A DNA stretch of 22,275 nt from Desulfurobacterium sp. (lineage in GTDB: Bacteria > Aquificota > Aquificia > Desulfurobacteriales > Desulfurobacteriaceae): contig JALSLT010000021.1 in assembly GCA_026988135.1 (NCBI GenBank), positions 1-22,275 on the forward strand. The letters run 5' to 3'. The notes beneath the pieces were generated by a model. The model was not told where the DNA came from, ran no database searches, and saw only the letters and a list, made by a program, of their open reading frames with translations. This document shows positions 7,212 to 14,426 of the stretch, one piece after another (position 1 is the first letter of the stretch; every line of letters starts with the position of its first letter). The position numbers were made by a program, and so were the translations under genes.

Positions 7212-8422
7212 ACACTGTCACCAAGCTTCCTTTTAGCTATTTTCTTCCCTATTTCGACACCGGACTGGCCGTAAGGATTAACTCCTATAAGCTCCGCCAT
7301 AATAACCGTCTTAATCATATAAAGTGTAAAAAGCGCCCCCATAACTTCAGGAGTTATCCTGCCAAGCTCTATAACGGTTACAGGCCTTCCTTTCAACCTT
7401 AAAGCCTCAACCGTTCCTTCAAACTCTGCATGTATAATATCTGAAATTCTTTTAGATGCAATAAAATCAAGAATCTCTGTTTTTTTGGGAAGGATAAAAT
7501 CGCTTCCAAAATTCGCTACTTTTATAAATTGAAAAACTTTATCGTCAGGCCCGTCCATAAAAAGTTGAAGAAGGGAATGCTGATCAACAGTTCCAACTGC
7601 CGGAGCCGGTGTCTGTCCCTTACCGTCTTTACCGAGACTCTCCGCCCAAAGTTGCACCCACCATTCGGAAAACTTCCTTAAAGAATCGGAGTAAGGCATC
7701 ATCACGTTTATGCTTCTACCTTCAATATAGCTCTCATACTCGGCACAGGTTGAAATAACCGATTCATGCTCTCTATCTTCGGAAATCTCTTCAAGAATCT
7801 CCATCCCTCCACCGACCAAAGCGTAAGGGTCAATATTAACAAACTCCGAAGGAACAAGTCCCACGGGAGAAAGAACGGAAAAACGTCCACCTATCTCCTC
7901 CGGTATTTCAAAAAACGGTGCTCCGAGTTCTTTGGCAACTGAATAAAACGGTGTATTTTTACCGGAAATAAAAATAAATCTCTTATGAAGATCTCTAAAA
8001 CCTCTTCTTTTCAGTTCATAAAGAACCAGATTAAAAATCGATACTGTTTCGAGAGTACTTCCGGATTTACTTATCACACAGTAAACCGTTCTATCCCAAG
8101 GAGCCGTCTGAAAAATCTGATGGATGTTGAAAGGGTCAATATTTTCAAGGAAAAATAACCTTCTCCCGGAAATTTTATACTTTCCGTATATCCCTTCATA
8201 AATCGCCTGAATACCAAGGGAAGAACCGCCTATTCCGATAACAAACATATTATCGTAATTCTCTTTAAACCTTCTTAAAGTTTCTTTTATCTCTTTTATA
8301 CGAGTGGAAAAAGAACTTATAAACGGCATCTTCTCTTTTGTAAAAAGCGATGGAAAATCAAGCTTGACAAGTGTTTTCCGTGAATACTCAATCCCTTTCA
8401 GGTCATACTTAACATACCCCAT
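7208..8422 (-). CDS. pgi: glucose-6-phosphate isomerase
   Basis: Interconverts glucose 6-phosphate and fructose 6-phosphate in glycolysis and gluconeogenesis. The 404 residues are shorter than the enterobacterial enzyme of about 550 and close to the compact Bacillus/Thermotoga type. Visible motifs are VIGIGGSSLG (sugar-phosphate loop, near residue 65), VISKSGSTLET (phosphate binding), the family region WWVQLWAESLGKDGKG with TVDQHSLLQLFMDG, and the C-terminal NPYGQSGVEIGKK with the catalytic-type lysine. I chose the ATG at 8422, which sits in TTGATG overlapping the kinase stop, because GGAGG lies four bases away; the TTG one codon earlier is too close to it. In a chemolithotroph the enzyme would run mainly in the gluconeogenic direction (inference). 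Confidence 0.93.
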   Translation of the reverse strand: MGYVKYDLKGIEYSRKTLVKLDFPSLFTKEKMPFISSFSTRIKEIKETLRRFKENYDNMFVIGIGGSSLGIQAIYEGIYGKYKISGRRLFFLENIDPFNIHQIFQTAPWDRTVYCVISKSGSTLETVSIFNLVLYELKRRGFRDLHKRFIFISGKNTPFYSVAKELGAPFFEIPEEIGGRFSVLSPVGLVPSEFVNIDPYALVGGGMEILEEISEDREHESVISTCAEYESYIEGRSINVMMPYSDSLRKFSEWWVQLWAESLGKDGKGQTPAPAVGTVDQHSLLQLFMDGPDDKVFQFIKVANFGSDFILPKKTEILDFIASKRISDIIHAEFEGTVEALRLKGRPVTVIELGRITPEVMGALFTLYMIKTVIMAELIGVNPYGQSGVEIGKKIAKRKLGDSV

Positions 8423-8925
8423 CAACCCTCCAGCCAGTCTATCTCCTCAACAACTCCACCGCGCTCAATTCCTTCTATTATAACATTCACAATCTCTTCA
8501 GGAGTCCTTTCAGTAGTGTTTATGTGAAGAAATGTTTGTCCTTCAAAATTTTCAAAAGCCTCGGTGGCACAGAACGCTATCCTTTCAGCCTCAACATTCT
8601 CTTCTATTTTCTCTTCATTATAGTTCCGCTCTTTCAGCCTTTCTTGTATAGCTTCGGGATTTACCCTTAAAACAACTGAAACATCACATGGTATATAATG
8701 AGCTACAAGACCTTCAGCTATAAAATTATCCTTATCCGCAAAAAACCTTGTTAATTTCTCAATATCAACTGCGTATGAATCTCTATTTCTATCATAAAAC
8801 GAATAAAGCTTCTCCTCTTTTATCAATTCAGACAAATTATAAACGGGTAATTTAAATCTGTCTCCCAATATCTTTGAAACTGTTGTTTTTCCCGTACCCG
8901 GCGTCCCTGTAACCACTATACGCAA
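8422..8925 (-). CDS. AK6/Fap7-family adenylate kinase-like P-loop NTPase (archaeal/eukaryotic type)
   Basis: A 167-residue P-loop kinase. Walker A is GTPGTGKT at residues 7-14, followed by the NMP-binding region YNLSELIKEEKL and a second AMP-site-like stretch FIAEGLVAHYIPCDVSVVLR. The segment RLKERNYNEEKIEENVEAE and the ending EEIDWLEG are typical of archaeal 'putative adenylate kinase' and eukaryotic AK6/Fap7 proteins, not of bacterial Adk, which is over 200 residues with a LID domain. In archaea and eukaryotes the family has weak adenylate kinase/ATPase activity, and Fap7 helps 18S rRNA maturation with Rps14. Its role in a bacterium is unclear. The start is TTG at 8925 with AGGAGG five to six bases away. 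The stop overlaps the pgi start. The gene begins only 26 bases behind a terminator. Confidence 0.85.
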   Translation of the reverse strand: MRIVVTGTPGTGKTTVSKILGDRFKLPVYNLSELIKEEKLYSFYDRNRDSYAVDIEKLTRFFADKDNFIAEGLVAHYIPCDVSVVLRVNPEAIQERLKERNYNEEKIEENVEAERIAFCATEAFENFEGQTFLHINTTERTPEEIVNVIIEGIERGGVVEEIDWLEG

Positions 8926-8950
8926 TAAAACCTCCTTTTCTCCCCTCGAA

Positions 8951-8979
8951 AATAAAAAAAGGGGCCGTCCAGCCCCTTT
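8951..8979 (-). terminator. hairpin terminator after leuC, directly before the AK6-like gene
   Basis: On the minus strand AAAGGGGC (8979-8972) pairs with GCCCCTTT (8965-8958) around a six-base loop and is followed by a T-rich run (8957-8951, TTTTATT). It lies 25 bases after the leuC stop and only about 26 bases before the TTG start of the next gene. It may work as an attenuator with partial read-through, since no promoter fits in the remaining space. Confidence 0.85.
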
Positions 8980-9003
8980 AAAAACTTTTTAAACCTGCTA
9001 TTT

Positions 9004-10272
9004 CTAATTTCCCGCAACTTCATCCGGATGAGCAATTCTCCCGAGAACAGCCGAAGCCGCAGCAACTGCAGGAGAAGCAAGGTAAACTTCACTTTCAGGA
9101 TGTCCCATTCTACCGACAAAGTTTCTGTTCGTCGTAGCAACCGCTCTTTCTCCCTTTGCAAGAATACCCATATGTCCCCCAAGACACGGACCACATGTCG
9201 GAGTTGACACAACACATTCGGCGTCAAGAAAGATATCTATAAGTCCCTCTTTCATTGCCTGTTTATATATCTCCTGAGTCGTAGGTATAACGATACACCT
9301 AACATTCGGATTAACTTTCTTTCCTTTAAGAACTTGAGCGGCAATCCTTAAATCCGATATTCTACCGTTTGTACAGGAGCCGATAACAACCTGGTCAATA
9401 TTTACGTCCGTTGCTTCTGTCACAGGACGTGTATTTGAAGGAAGATGAGGAAATGCAATTTGAGGTTCTATCTTGGAAACATCTATCTCGTAAACTTCCA
9501 CATATACGGCATCCTCATCACTCTTATAAAGTTTATAAGGTCTTTTAGTCCTTCCTTTAACATATTCAAGAGTTTTTTCGTCCGGCTCTATTATGCCGTT
9601 TTTCGCTCCACCTTCAATGGCCATATTACAGATAGTAAATCTGTCATCCATAGGAAGCTCTTTTATCGCTTCTCCCGTATGCTCCATAGTTTTATAAAGA
9701 GCTCCGTCAACACCAATCATACCTATAACATAAAGAATAAAATCTTTTCCTGAAACCCATTTCTGCCTCTTCCCGGAATAAATAAATTTCATCTGTTCCG
9801 GGACTTTAAACCAAACCTCCCCCGTAAGCCACGCATAAGCCATGTCAGTTGAACCAACCCCTGTCGAAAAAGCACCGAGAGCACCATAAGTACAAGTGTG
9901 GGAATCGGCACCAATTACAACATCACCAGGACCGACAACTCCCTGCTCAGGCAAAAGAACATGCTCAACACCAACCCTTCCTTCATTCCAGAAATGAGTT
10001 ATGTTAAATTCTTTTGCAAACTCTCTCATCATTTTTACCTGTTCGGCAGACTTTATATCCTTGGTAGGGGTAAAATGGTCGGGAACAAGAGCTATTTTGT
10101 CTTTGTCAAAAACTTTCTCTGCACCAAGTTCTTTTATTCTCTTTATCGCTATAGGAGCTGTAACATCGTTAGCAAGGGCAATATCTACTTTACACATTAT
10201 CAATTCACCAGGATGAACCTCTTCTTTTCCGGCATGCTCGGCAAGAATTTTCTGAGTTATTGTCATTCCCAT
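9004..10272 (-). CDS. leuC: 3-isopropylmalate dehydratase large subunit, archaeal-type LeuC
   Basis: An aconitase-superfamily [4Fe-4S] enzyme of leucine biosynthesis that isomerises 2- and 3-isopropylmalate together with LeuD. From the ATG at 10272 it has 422 residues; the AGGAG seven bases upstream fixes this start over an upstream TTG. The cluster ligands are visible as Cys300 (GSCTNGR), Cys360 and Cys363 (TPTCGPCLGGH). Other active-site stretches are VIGADSHTCTYGA and RNFVGRMGHPESEVYL. A length near 420 and this wording place it in the archaeal/Aquifex-like group, shorter than the 466-residue E. coli LeuC. Homoaconitase large subunits are close relatives and cannot be excluded by eye. No small subunit (leuD) is in the window. 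The gene is 31 bases behind the NtrC-like gene. Confidence 0.88.
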   Translation of the reverse strand: MGMTITQKILAEHAGKEEVHPGELIMCKVDIALANDVTAPIAIKRIKELGAEKVFDKDKIALVPDHFTPTKDIKSAEQVKMMREFAKEFNITHFWNEGRVGVEHVLLPEQGVVGPGDVVIGADSHTCTYGALGAFSTGVGSTDMAYAWLTGEVWFKVPEQMKFIYSGKRQKWVSGKDFILYVIGMIGVDGALYKTMEHTGEAIKELPMDDRFTICNMAIEGGAKNGIIEPDEKTLEYVKGRTKRPYKLYKSDEDAVYVEVYEIDVSKIEPQIAFPHLPSNTRPVTEATDVNIDQVVIGSCTNGRISDLRIAAQVLKGKKVNPNVRCIVIPTTQEIYKQAMKEGLIDIFLDAECVVSTPTCGPCLGGHMGILAKGERAVATTNRNFVGRMGHPESEVYLASPAVAAASAVLGRIAHPDEVAGN

Positions 10273-10303
10273 AACTGCTCTCCTCAATTTTTGATTTTGA
10301 ATT

Positions 10304-11686
10304 TTAAAATTTATGCCTTCTTCCCGGTATTTCTATTCCAAGCTCTTTTATCTTTGTTCTCAAAGTGTTCCTATGTATGCCGAGAGCTCGGGCAGCTTTC
10401 ATCTGATTCCAGTCCGAATATTTCAAAACTTCTGTTATTAAAATTCTCTCCGCACTTTTAATCACAATATTATAAAGGTCATTTTTCTCTTTCTGCTCAA
10501 CTAAAAATACATAACTTACAAAATCCCTTATCGCCTCATCCAGATTAGGAGCTTTTCCGCCATCATTCTCAACTCTAAGATCTTCAATATCTATAACATC
10601 AACGGGTGAAAGGAGCATAGCCTTTAAAATCATATTTTCAAGCTCTCTTACATTCCCCGGAAAATCGTAAGAACAGAGCCAATCTCTTGCCTCATCGGTA
10701 AATTGCTTTACCGGTAATTTAAACTCTTCCGCAAACCTTTTGACAAAAAATAGTGAAAGAGAAATAATGTCCTCTTTTCTTTCTCTCAATGGAGGAATCT
10801 CTATTCTAACAACATTCAATCTATAAAACAGGTCTTCTCTGAATCTTCCTTCTTTAACTTCCTCTTCAAGATTTCTGTTTGTTGCTGCCAAAATTCTAAC
10901 ATCAACATTTATCGGAGAATCCCCGCCCAAACGTCTTATCTCCTTCTCCTGGATAGCTCTCAGAAGTTTGGATTGAAGAGAAAGATCTATCTCTCCAATC
11001 TCATCAAGAAAAAGAGTCCCCTCGTTAGCTTGCTCGAAAAAACCTTTTTTTTGAGCAGTAGCCCCTGTAAACGCTCCTTTTTCATAGCCGAAAAGTTCGG
11101 CTTCAAGAAGATTTGTTGGTAGAGCAGCACAATTTATAGCAACAAACGGCCCTTCCTTTCGTCTGGAGTATTTGCATATAGCTCTTGCTACAAGCTCTTT
11201 TCCCGTTCCACTTTCTCCTATTATCAAAACAGTCGCATCTGTCCTTGCAACCTTTCCTATAAGCTTAAAAACTTCCTGCATCTTTTTACTGGAGCCTATA
11301 ATCGCATCTTCTTCAACAAAGGCAAGCTCTTCCTTTTCCGTTGAAAAAGAAACTTTATCAACTATTGCTCTTATATCTTCAAGCTCAAAAGGTTTGGTTA
11401 TATATTCAACCGCTCCTTTATCTATCGCTTTAACAGTATAATCCATTGTCCCGTAAGCCGTAAGAATAACTTTAGGAATATCTTTTTCATAAGATAGAAG
11501 CTCTATCCCGCCGATGCCGGGCATCTTTATATCAAGAAAAGCAAGATCTGGCTTTTCTTGTTTTAAAATATTAAGAGCCCTATTGCCGTCTTCAGCATCA
11601 AAAACCTTATGTCCCAAGCTTTCAAGATATTTTCTCAAAACAAGACGTATATTCTTTTCATCATCAGCTACAAGAATTCTTGCCAT
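10304..11686 (-). CDS. NtrC-family sigma54-dependent response regulator
   Basis: A 460-residue transcription activator with three domains. The receiver domain (1-110) has Asp8/Asp9, phospho-acceptor Asp52 in LAFLDIKMPG, Thr76 and Lys98. The AAA+ domain (about 125-365) has Walker A GESGTGKE near 157-164, the sigma54-contact loop GAFTGA at 204-209 and Walker B TLFLDEI. A Fis-type helix-turn-helix (about 415-455, NQMKAARALGIHRNTLRTKI) completes it. When phosphorylated it should open promoters with sigma54-RNA polymerase. The intact GAFTGA loop says it is a true sigma54 activator. The ATG at 11686 lies 23 bases inside the kinase gene, so the two are coupled. The target genes are not identifiable: I found no well-spaced sigma54 site in the window. 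NtrC and other members share this layout, hence no symbol. Confidence 0.93.
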   Translation of the reverse strand: MARILVADDEKNIRLVLRKYLESLGHKVFDAEDGNRALNILKQEKPDLAFLDIKMPGIGGIELLSYEKDIPKVILTAYGTMDYTVKAIDKGAVEYITKPFELEDIRAIVDKVSFSTEKEELAFVEEDAIIGSSKKMQEVFKLIGKVARTDATVLIIGESGTGKELVARAICKYSRRKEGPFVAINCAALPTNLLEAELFGYEKGAFTGATAQKKGFFEQANEGTLFLDEIGEIDLSLQSKLLRAIQEKEIRRLGGDSPINVDVRILAATNRNLEEEVKEGRFREDLFYRLNVVRIEIPPLRERKEDIISLSLFFVKRFAEEFKLPVKQFTDEARDWLCSYDFPGNVRELENMILKAMLLSPVDVIDIEDLRVENDGGKAPNLDEAIRDFVSYVFLVEQKEKNDLYNIVIKSAERILITEVLKYSDWNQMKAARALGIHRNTLRTKIKELGIEIPGRRHKF

Positions 11687-12677
11687 TACTTTTCTCTACT
11701 CCCATAGGAAGATAAACGGTAACGGTTGTTCCTTTTCTTCTATCACTTTGAACATCTATTTTACCACCATGATTTAAAATTATTTCCCGAGAAATATACA
11801 TTCCAAGGCCGGTTCCCTCCCGCTTTCCATTTGTAAAAAACGGTGTAAATAGGTTATCAAGCTCTTCTTTTCCCATCCCTTTTCCCGAATCACTTATCTT
11901 CACATAGTAAAATCCTTTAGGTTGAATCGCATATCCCGTCTCAACGGTAAGCTTCCTGTATCTACCATCTTCCATGGCTTCAATACTATTTTTAATAATA
12001 TTTAAAAACACTTGAAATAATCTGTCTTTATCCATATAAACTTCCGGAAGGGAAGGATCGAACTTTCGCTCAATCACAATCCTTTTCTCCTCCGACACTG
12101 AACGAAAAATTTTTAAAACTTCATTGAGAAGTTTATGAATATTGTATTTACACCACTTCAATCTTGTAAAATCAAAACTATCACAAATTCTATCAAGGAA
12201 TCGTTCTATTCTGTTTATTTCAGAAACAACTACCTCGACAAGCTCCTCATCAAACTCTCTTAACTGAAAAAGTAGCCTTGCGGAAGCTTTCATTCCGCTC
12301 AATGGATTTCTAAGCTCATGAGAAATTCCTCGGAGAAAAACATCAAAATGCTCGTTAACAATATCCTGTCGTTTCCTATCTATTACAACGACCGTACCTT
12401 TTATCTCTTCTCCCCTAAAAAACGGGGAAATAGAAAAGATAAAGTCTCCGATTTCAAGATTGTGAATCTCCAAGCCGTTCTCAACACACTTCTCCAGCCA
12501 TCTTTCTATCTCTTCGGGAACAATCTCCGACAGTTTCTTGCCTTTGAGATATTTTCTTGAACGGTTAAGAAACATCTCAAGCTTCTGATTAAAAAAGAAA
12601 ACCCTCCCCTCTTTATCACACACCGCAAGAGGAAAGGGAAGAGAAAATATCAAATCGGAAAAACCGGGATTTCTCAA
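11664..12677 (-). CDS. soluble NtrB-like sensor histidine kinase
   Basis: A 337-residue kinase without transmembrane helices. An N-terminal PAS-like domain (about 5-105) contains FPLAVCDKEGRVFFFNQK. The dimerisation/phosphotransfer helix has SHELRNPLSG with His120. The ATPase domain has the N-box IIKNSIEAM (Asn230), G1 DSGKGMG (263-269) and G2 GTGLGM (288-293). The architecture equals GlnL/NtrB, and the partner response regulator follows directly with a 23-base overlap. The signal is presumably cytoplasmic. The start is probably TTG at 12677, written TTGA over the stop of the previous gene; AAGGAGG is present but about 12 bases away, so translation may depend on coupling. Confidence 0.9.
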   Translation of the reverse strand: MRNPGFSDLIFSLPFPLAVCDKEGRVFFFNQKLEMFLNRSRKYLKGKKLSEIVPEEIERWLEKCVENGLEIHNLEIGDFIFSISPFFRGEEIKGTVVVIDRKRQDIVNEHFDVFLRGISHELRNPLSGMKASARLLFQLREFDEELVEVVVSEINRIERFLDRICDSFDFTRLKWCKYNIHKLLNEVLKIFRSVSEEKRIVIERKFDPSLPEVYMDKDRLFQVFLNIIKNSIEAMEDGRYRKLTVETGYAIQPKGFYYVKISDSGKGMGKEELDNLFTPFFTNGKREGTGLGMYISREIILNHGGKIDVQSDRRKGTTVTVYLPMGVEKSNGKNSCS

Positions 12678-13066
12678 GTAAGAGATATACCTCCTTGACC
12701 ACCTTTAGGAAACTCTTTAATTTTTGAGATATCAAGCCCTGATGACGGAAGTTCTATTCCCGCAGCAGCAGCCTTAAACTGCTGATGAAATTCTTTCATC
12801 TTGGATCTATCACCAACAGGAACAACTGCAATAATTTGCGACTTCATAACAAAAGCATCGATAGGCTCATTTGCAGTCGGATCGACAGGCATTATTGTTG
12901 CCTGAGCGCCTTGAGAGGTAGGGATAAGAGCAAACATACCTGCATCTTTTATTTTTAAACAATCCTCCCCAATCTCTTCCAATATTCCTATAATTCCGGA
13001 AGACGGGATAACTCCCTCTCCTGCTGTGGTTTGAATAAATACAAGCTTTCCTTTTAAAACTTCCAT
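12674..13066 (-). CDS. conserved-looking small protein of unknown function, possibly Sm-like barrel
   Basis: I do not recognise this 130-residue protein. It has no signal peptide, membrane helix or metal motif. Residues 1-85 alternate short beta-like strands with glycines (GKLVFIQTT, GIIGILEEIGEDCLKIKDAG, then KSQIIAVVPVG). This reads like an Sm/SH3-type small barrel, in which a G-x-x-G strand pair is followed by 'L-x-x-A' and a final strand (weak inference). Residues 88-130 are a helix rich in Ala/Lys/Gln (MKEFHQQFKAAAAG) and a Gly/Pro tail, possibly disordered. The ATG at 13066 has a strong GGAGGA site, so this is a real gene. It lies 12 bases behind rlmB and its stop overlaps the kinase start (TTGA), which links its translation to the NtrB/NtrC pair. 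Confidence 0.75.
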   Translation of the reverse strand: MEVLKGKLVFIQTTAGEGVIPSSGIIGILEEIGEDCLKIKDAGMFALIPTSQGAQATIMPVDPTANEPIDAFVMKSQIIAVVPVGDRSKMKEFHQQFKAAAAGIELPSSGLDISKIKEFPKGGQGGISLT

Positions 13067-13078
13067 CTCTCTCCTCCG

Positions 13079-13783
13079 TTATCTTTTAATCGATATTAAA
13101 TATAAGCCTATAGCTACCGCATTGGACACATTAAGAGAATTAACATGCCCTTTCATAGGAATTGTTACGACATCATCCAAAGTTTTCAAAACGGGTTTGG
13201 AGATTCCTTTCCCTTCTGACCCCACTATAAGTCCCAGAGGAAAAGGAAAAGAATATCCATTGATATTTTTTCCTCCTGATTCAAGACCTACAAGCCAACC
13301 GCCACGCTCCTTAAACCGGAAAAGACTCTGCCTAAAACTGTTAACTATGGCAAAAGGAACATGGAAAATCGCTCCCGTAGAAGTCTTTACCACCGTTTCC
13401 GTAATAGTAACACTTCTATCTTTCGGAATAACTATTCCCGTTACTCCGAAAGCATCGGCAGTCCTGAATATAGCACCAAGATTATGAGGATCCTCAATCC
13501 TATCCAGAAAAAGAAGGCATCCGTCGGTAGTTAATGCTTTTTCCATAAGTATCTCTAAAGAAGCCGGCTCAACAGGCGAAACAACGGCAACTACACCCTG
13601 ATGTTTTTCAGTCCCTGCAATTTCCTCCAATTTCTTTCTATTAGCTCTTACGGTTTTTATTTTCTCTTTCCGTAAATTCTCAACCAGTTTACGATTTTTT
13701 AAATTATCATCAATATAGACTTTCAGAACAGGATATCCAACCTTTAAAGCCTCTAAAACAGGATTAATACCGTAAATAATCAT
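13079..13783 (-). CDS. rlmB: TrmH/RlmB-family 2'-O-ribose RNA methyltransferase
   Basis: A 234-residue SPOUT (trefoil-knot) methyltransferase. The N-terminal substrate-binding part (1-75) begins MIIYGINPVLEAL, the opening of RlmB-type proteins. The catalytic domain has the three TrmH motifs: LDRIEDPHNLGAIFRTADAFG, LIVGSEGKGISKPVL and the knot IPMKGHVNSLNVSNAVAI with the Asn-Ser-Leu-Asn-Val-Ser signature. RlmB methylates G2251 of 23S rRNA; some relatives modify other sites, so exact target certainty is moderate. The ATG at 13783 follows directly on the hisH stop (TAAATG), with GGAG about 9 bases upstream. Confidence 0.9.
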   Translation of the reverse strand: MIIYGINPVLEALKVGYPVLKVYIDDNLKNRKLVENLRKEKIKTVRANRKKLEEIAGTEKHQGVVAVVSPVEPASLEILMEKALTTDGCLLFLDRIEDPHNLGAIFRTADAFGVTGIVIPKDRSVTITETVVKTSTGAIFHVPFAIVNSFRQSLFRFKERGGWLVGLESGGKNINGYSFPFPLGLIVGSEGKGISKPVLKTLDDVVTIPMKGHVNSLNVSNAVAIGLYLISIKR

Positions 13784-14401
13784 TTAGCTTTTCTCCACCA
13801 TTTTAACGAAATTCTCAAGAAGCTTTAATCCTGCTTTCTGACTTTTTTCAGGATGAAATTGAGTGGCAACAATATTATCTTTTGCAACCGAAGAAACAAA
13901 CTCCGTTCCGTAATCGGTTGTAGTTAAAACCACATCTTCATCTTTGGGTTGAACATAATAGGAATGAACAAAGTAGAAAAACTCTCCGTCTCTAACATCT
14001 GCCACAAACTCAATATTTTTCCTTATGTTAATTTGATTCCATCCCATATGAGGAATTTTATACTTAAAAGGTAACTGAAACTTCACTACATTCCCTTTTA
14101 TCAATCCGAGACCTTCCGTTTCACCAAACTCAAACCCCTTTTCAAATAACAGATGAAGCCCAAGACAGATACCAAGAAAAGGCTTCCCTTTTAAAACGTC
14201 ATCTATTACCGGATTCCACAAACCTCTCTCGTTAAGATTTCTCACGGCATCCTTAAATGCACCTACGCCTGGAAGAACAATACCGGAAGCATCTTTTATC
14301 TCTCCCGGCTTATCAGTTACCTTTACATCGGCCCCGACAAATTCAAGCGCTTTACTTACACTCCTCAAATTTCCCATTCCGTAATCTATAACCGCTATCA
14401 T
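13784..14401 (-). CDS. hisH: imidazole glycerol phosphate synthase subunit HisH (glutaminase)
   Basis: A class I glutamine amidotransferase of 205 residues that supplies ammonia to HisF in histidine synthesis. The catalytic triad is visible: Cys79 in GKPFLGICLGLH, and His183 and Glu185 in TQFHPEKSQ. The start MIAVIDYGMGNLRSV and the segment IPHMGWNQI are family hallmarks. The length is standard. No other histidine gene is in the window, so the his genes are scattered, as in many Aquificota. The gene stands 25 bases behind mlaD and abuts rlmB. Confidence 0.95.
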   Translation of the reverse strand: MIAVIDYGMGNLRSVSKALEFVGADVKVTDKPGEIKDASGIVLPGVGAFKDAVRNLNERGLWNPVIDDVLKGKPFLGICLGLHLLFEKGFEFGETEGLGLIKGNVVKFQLPFKYKIPHMGWNQINIRKNIEFVADVRDGEFFYFVHSYYVQPKDEDVVLTTTDYGTEFVSSVAKDNIVATQFHPEKSQKAGLKLLENFVKMVEKS

Positions 14402-14426
14402 TTTAAAATCACTCCCAAAATCCCGC

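Noticed and set aside
8916..9227. 103-codon open frame on the minus strand between leuC and the AK6-like gene
   Set aside because: It reads the end of leuC in another frame and runs through the terminator hairpin; the Arg/Leu-rich product has no recognisable feature.
9898..10461. 187-codon open frame on the plus strand
   Set aside because: It lies opposite leuC and the end of the ntrC-like gene, has no ribosome site and a Phe/Tyr/Ser-rich antisense composition.
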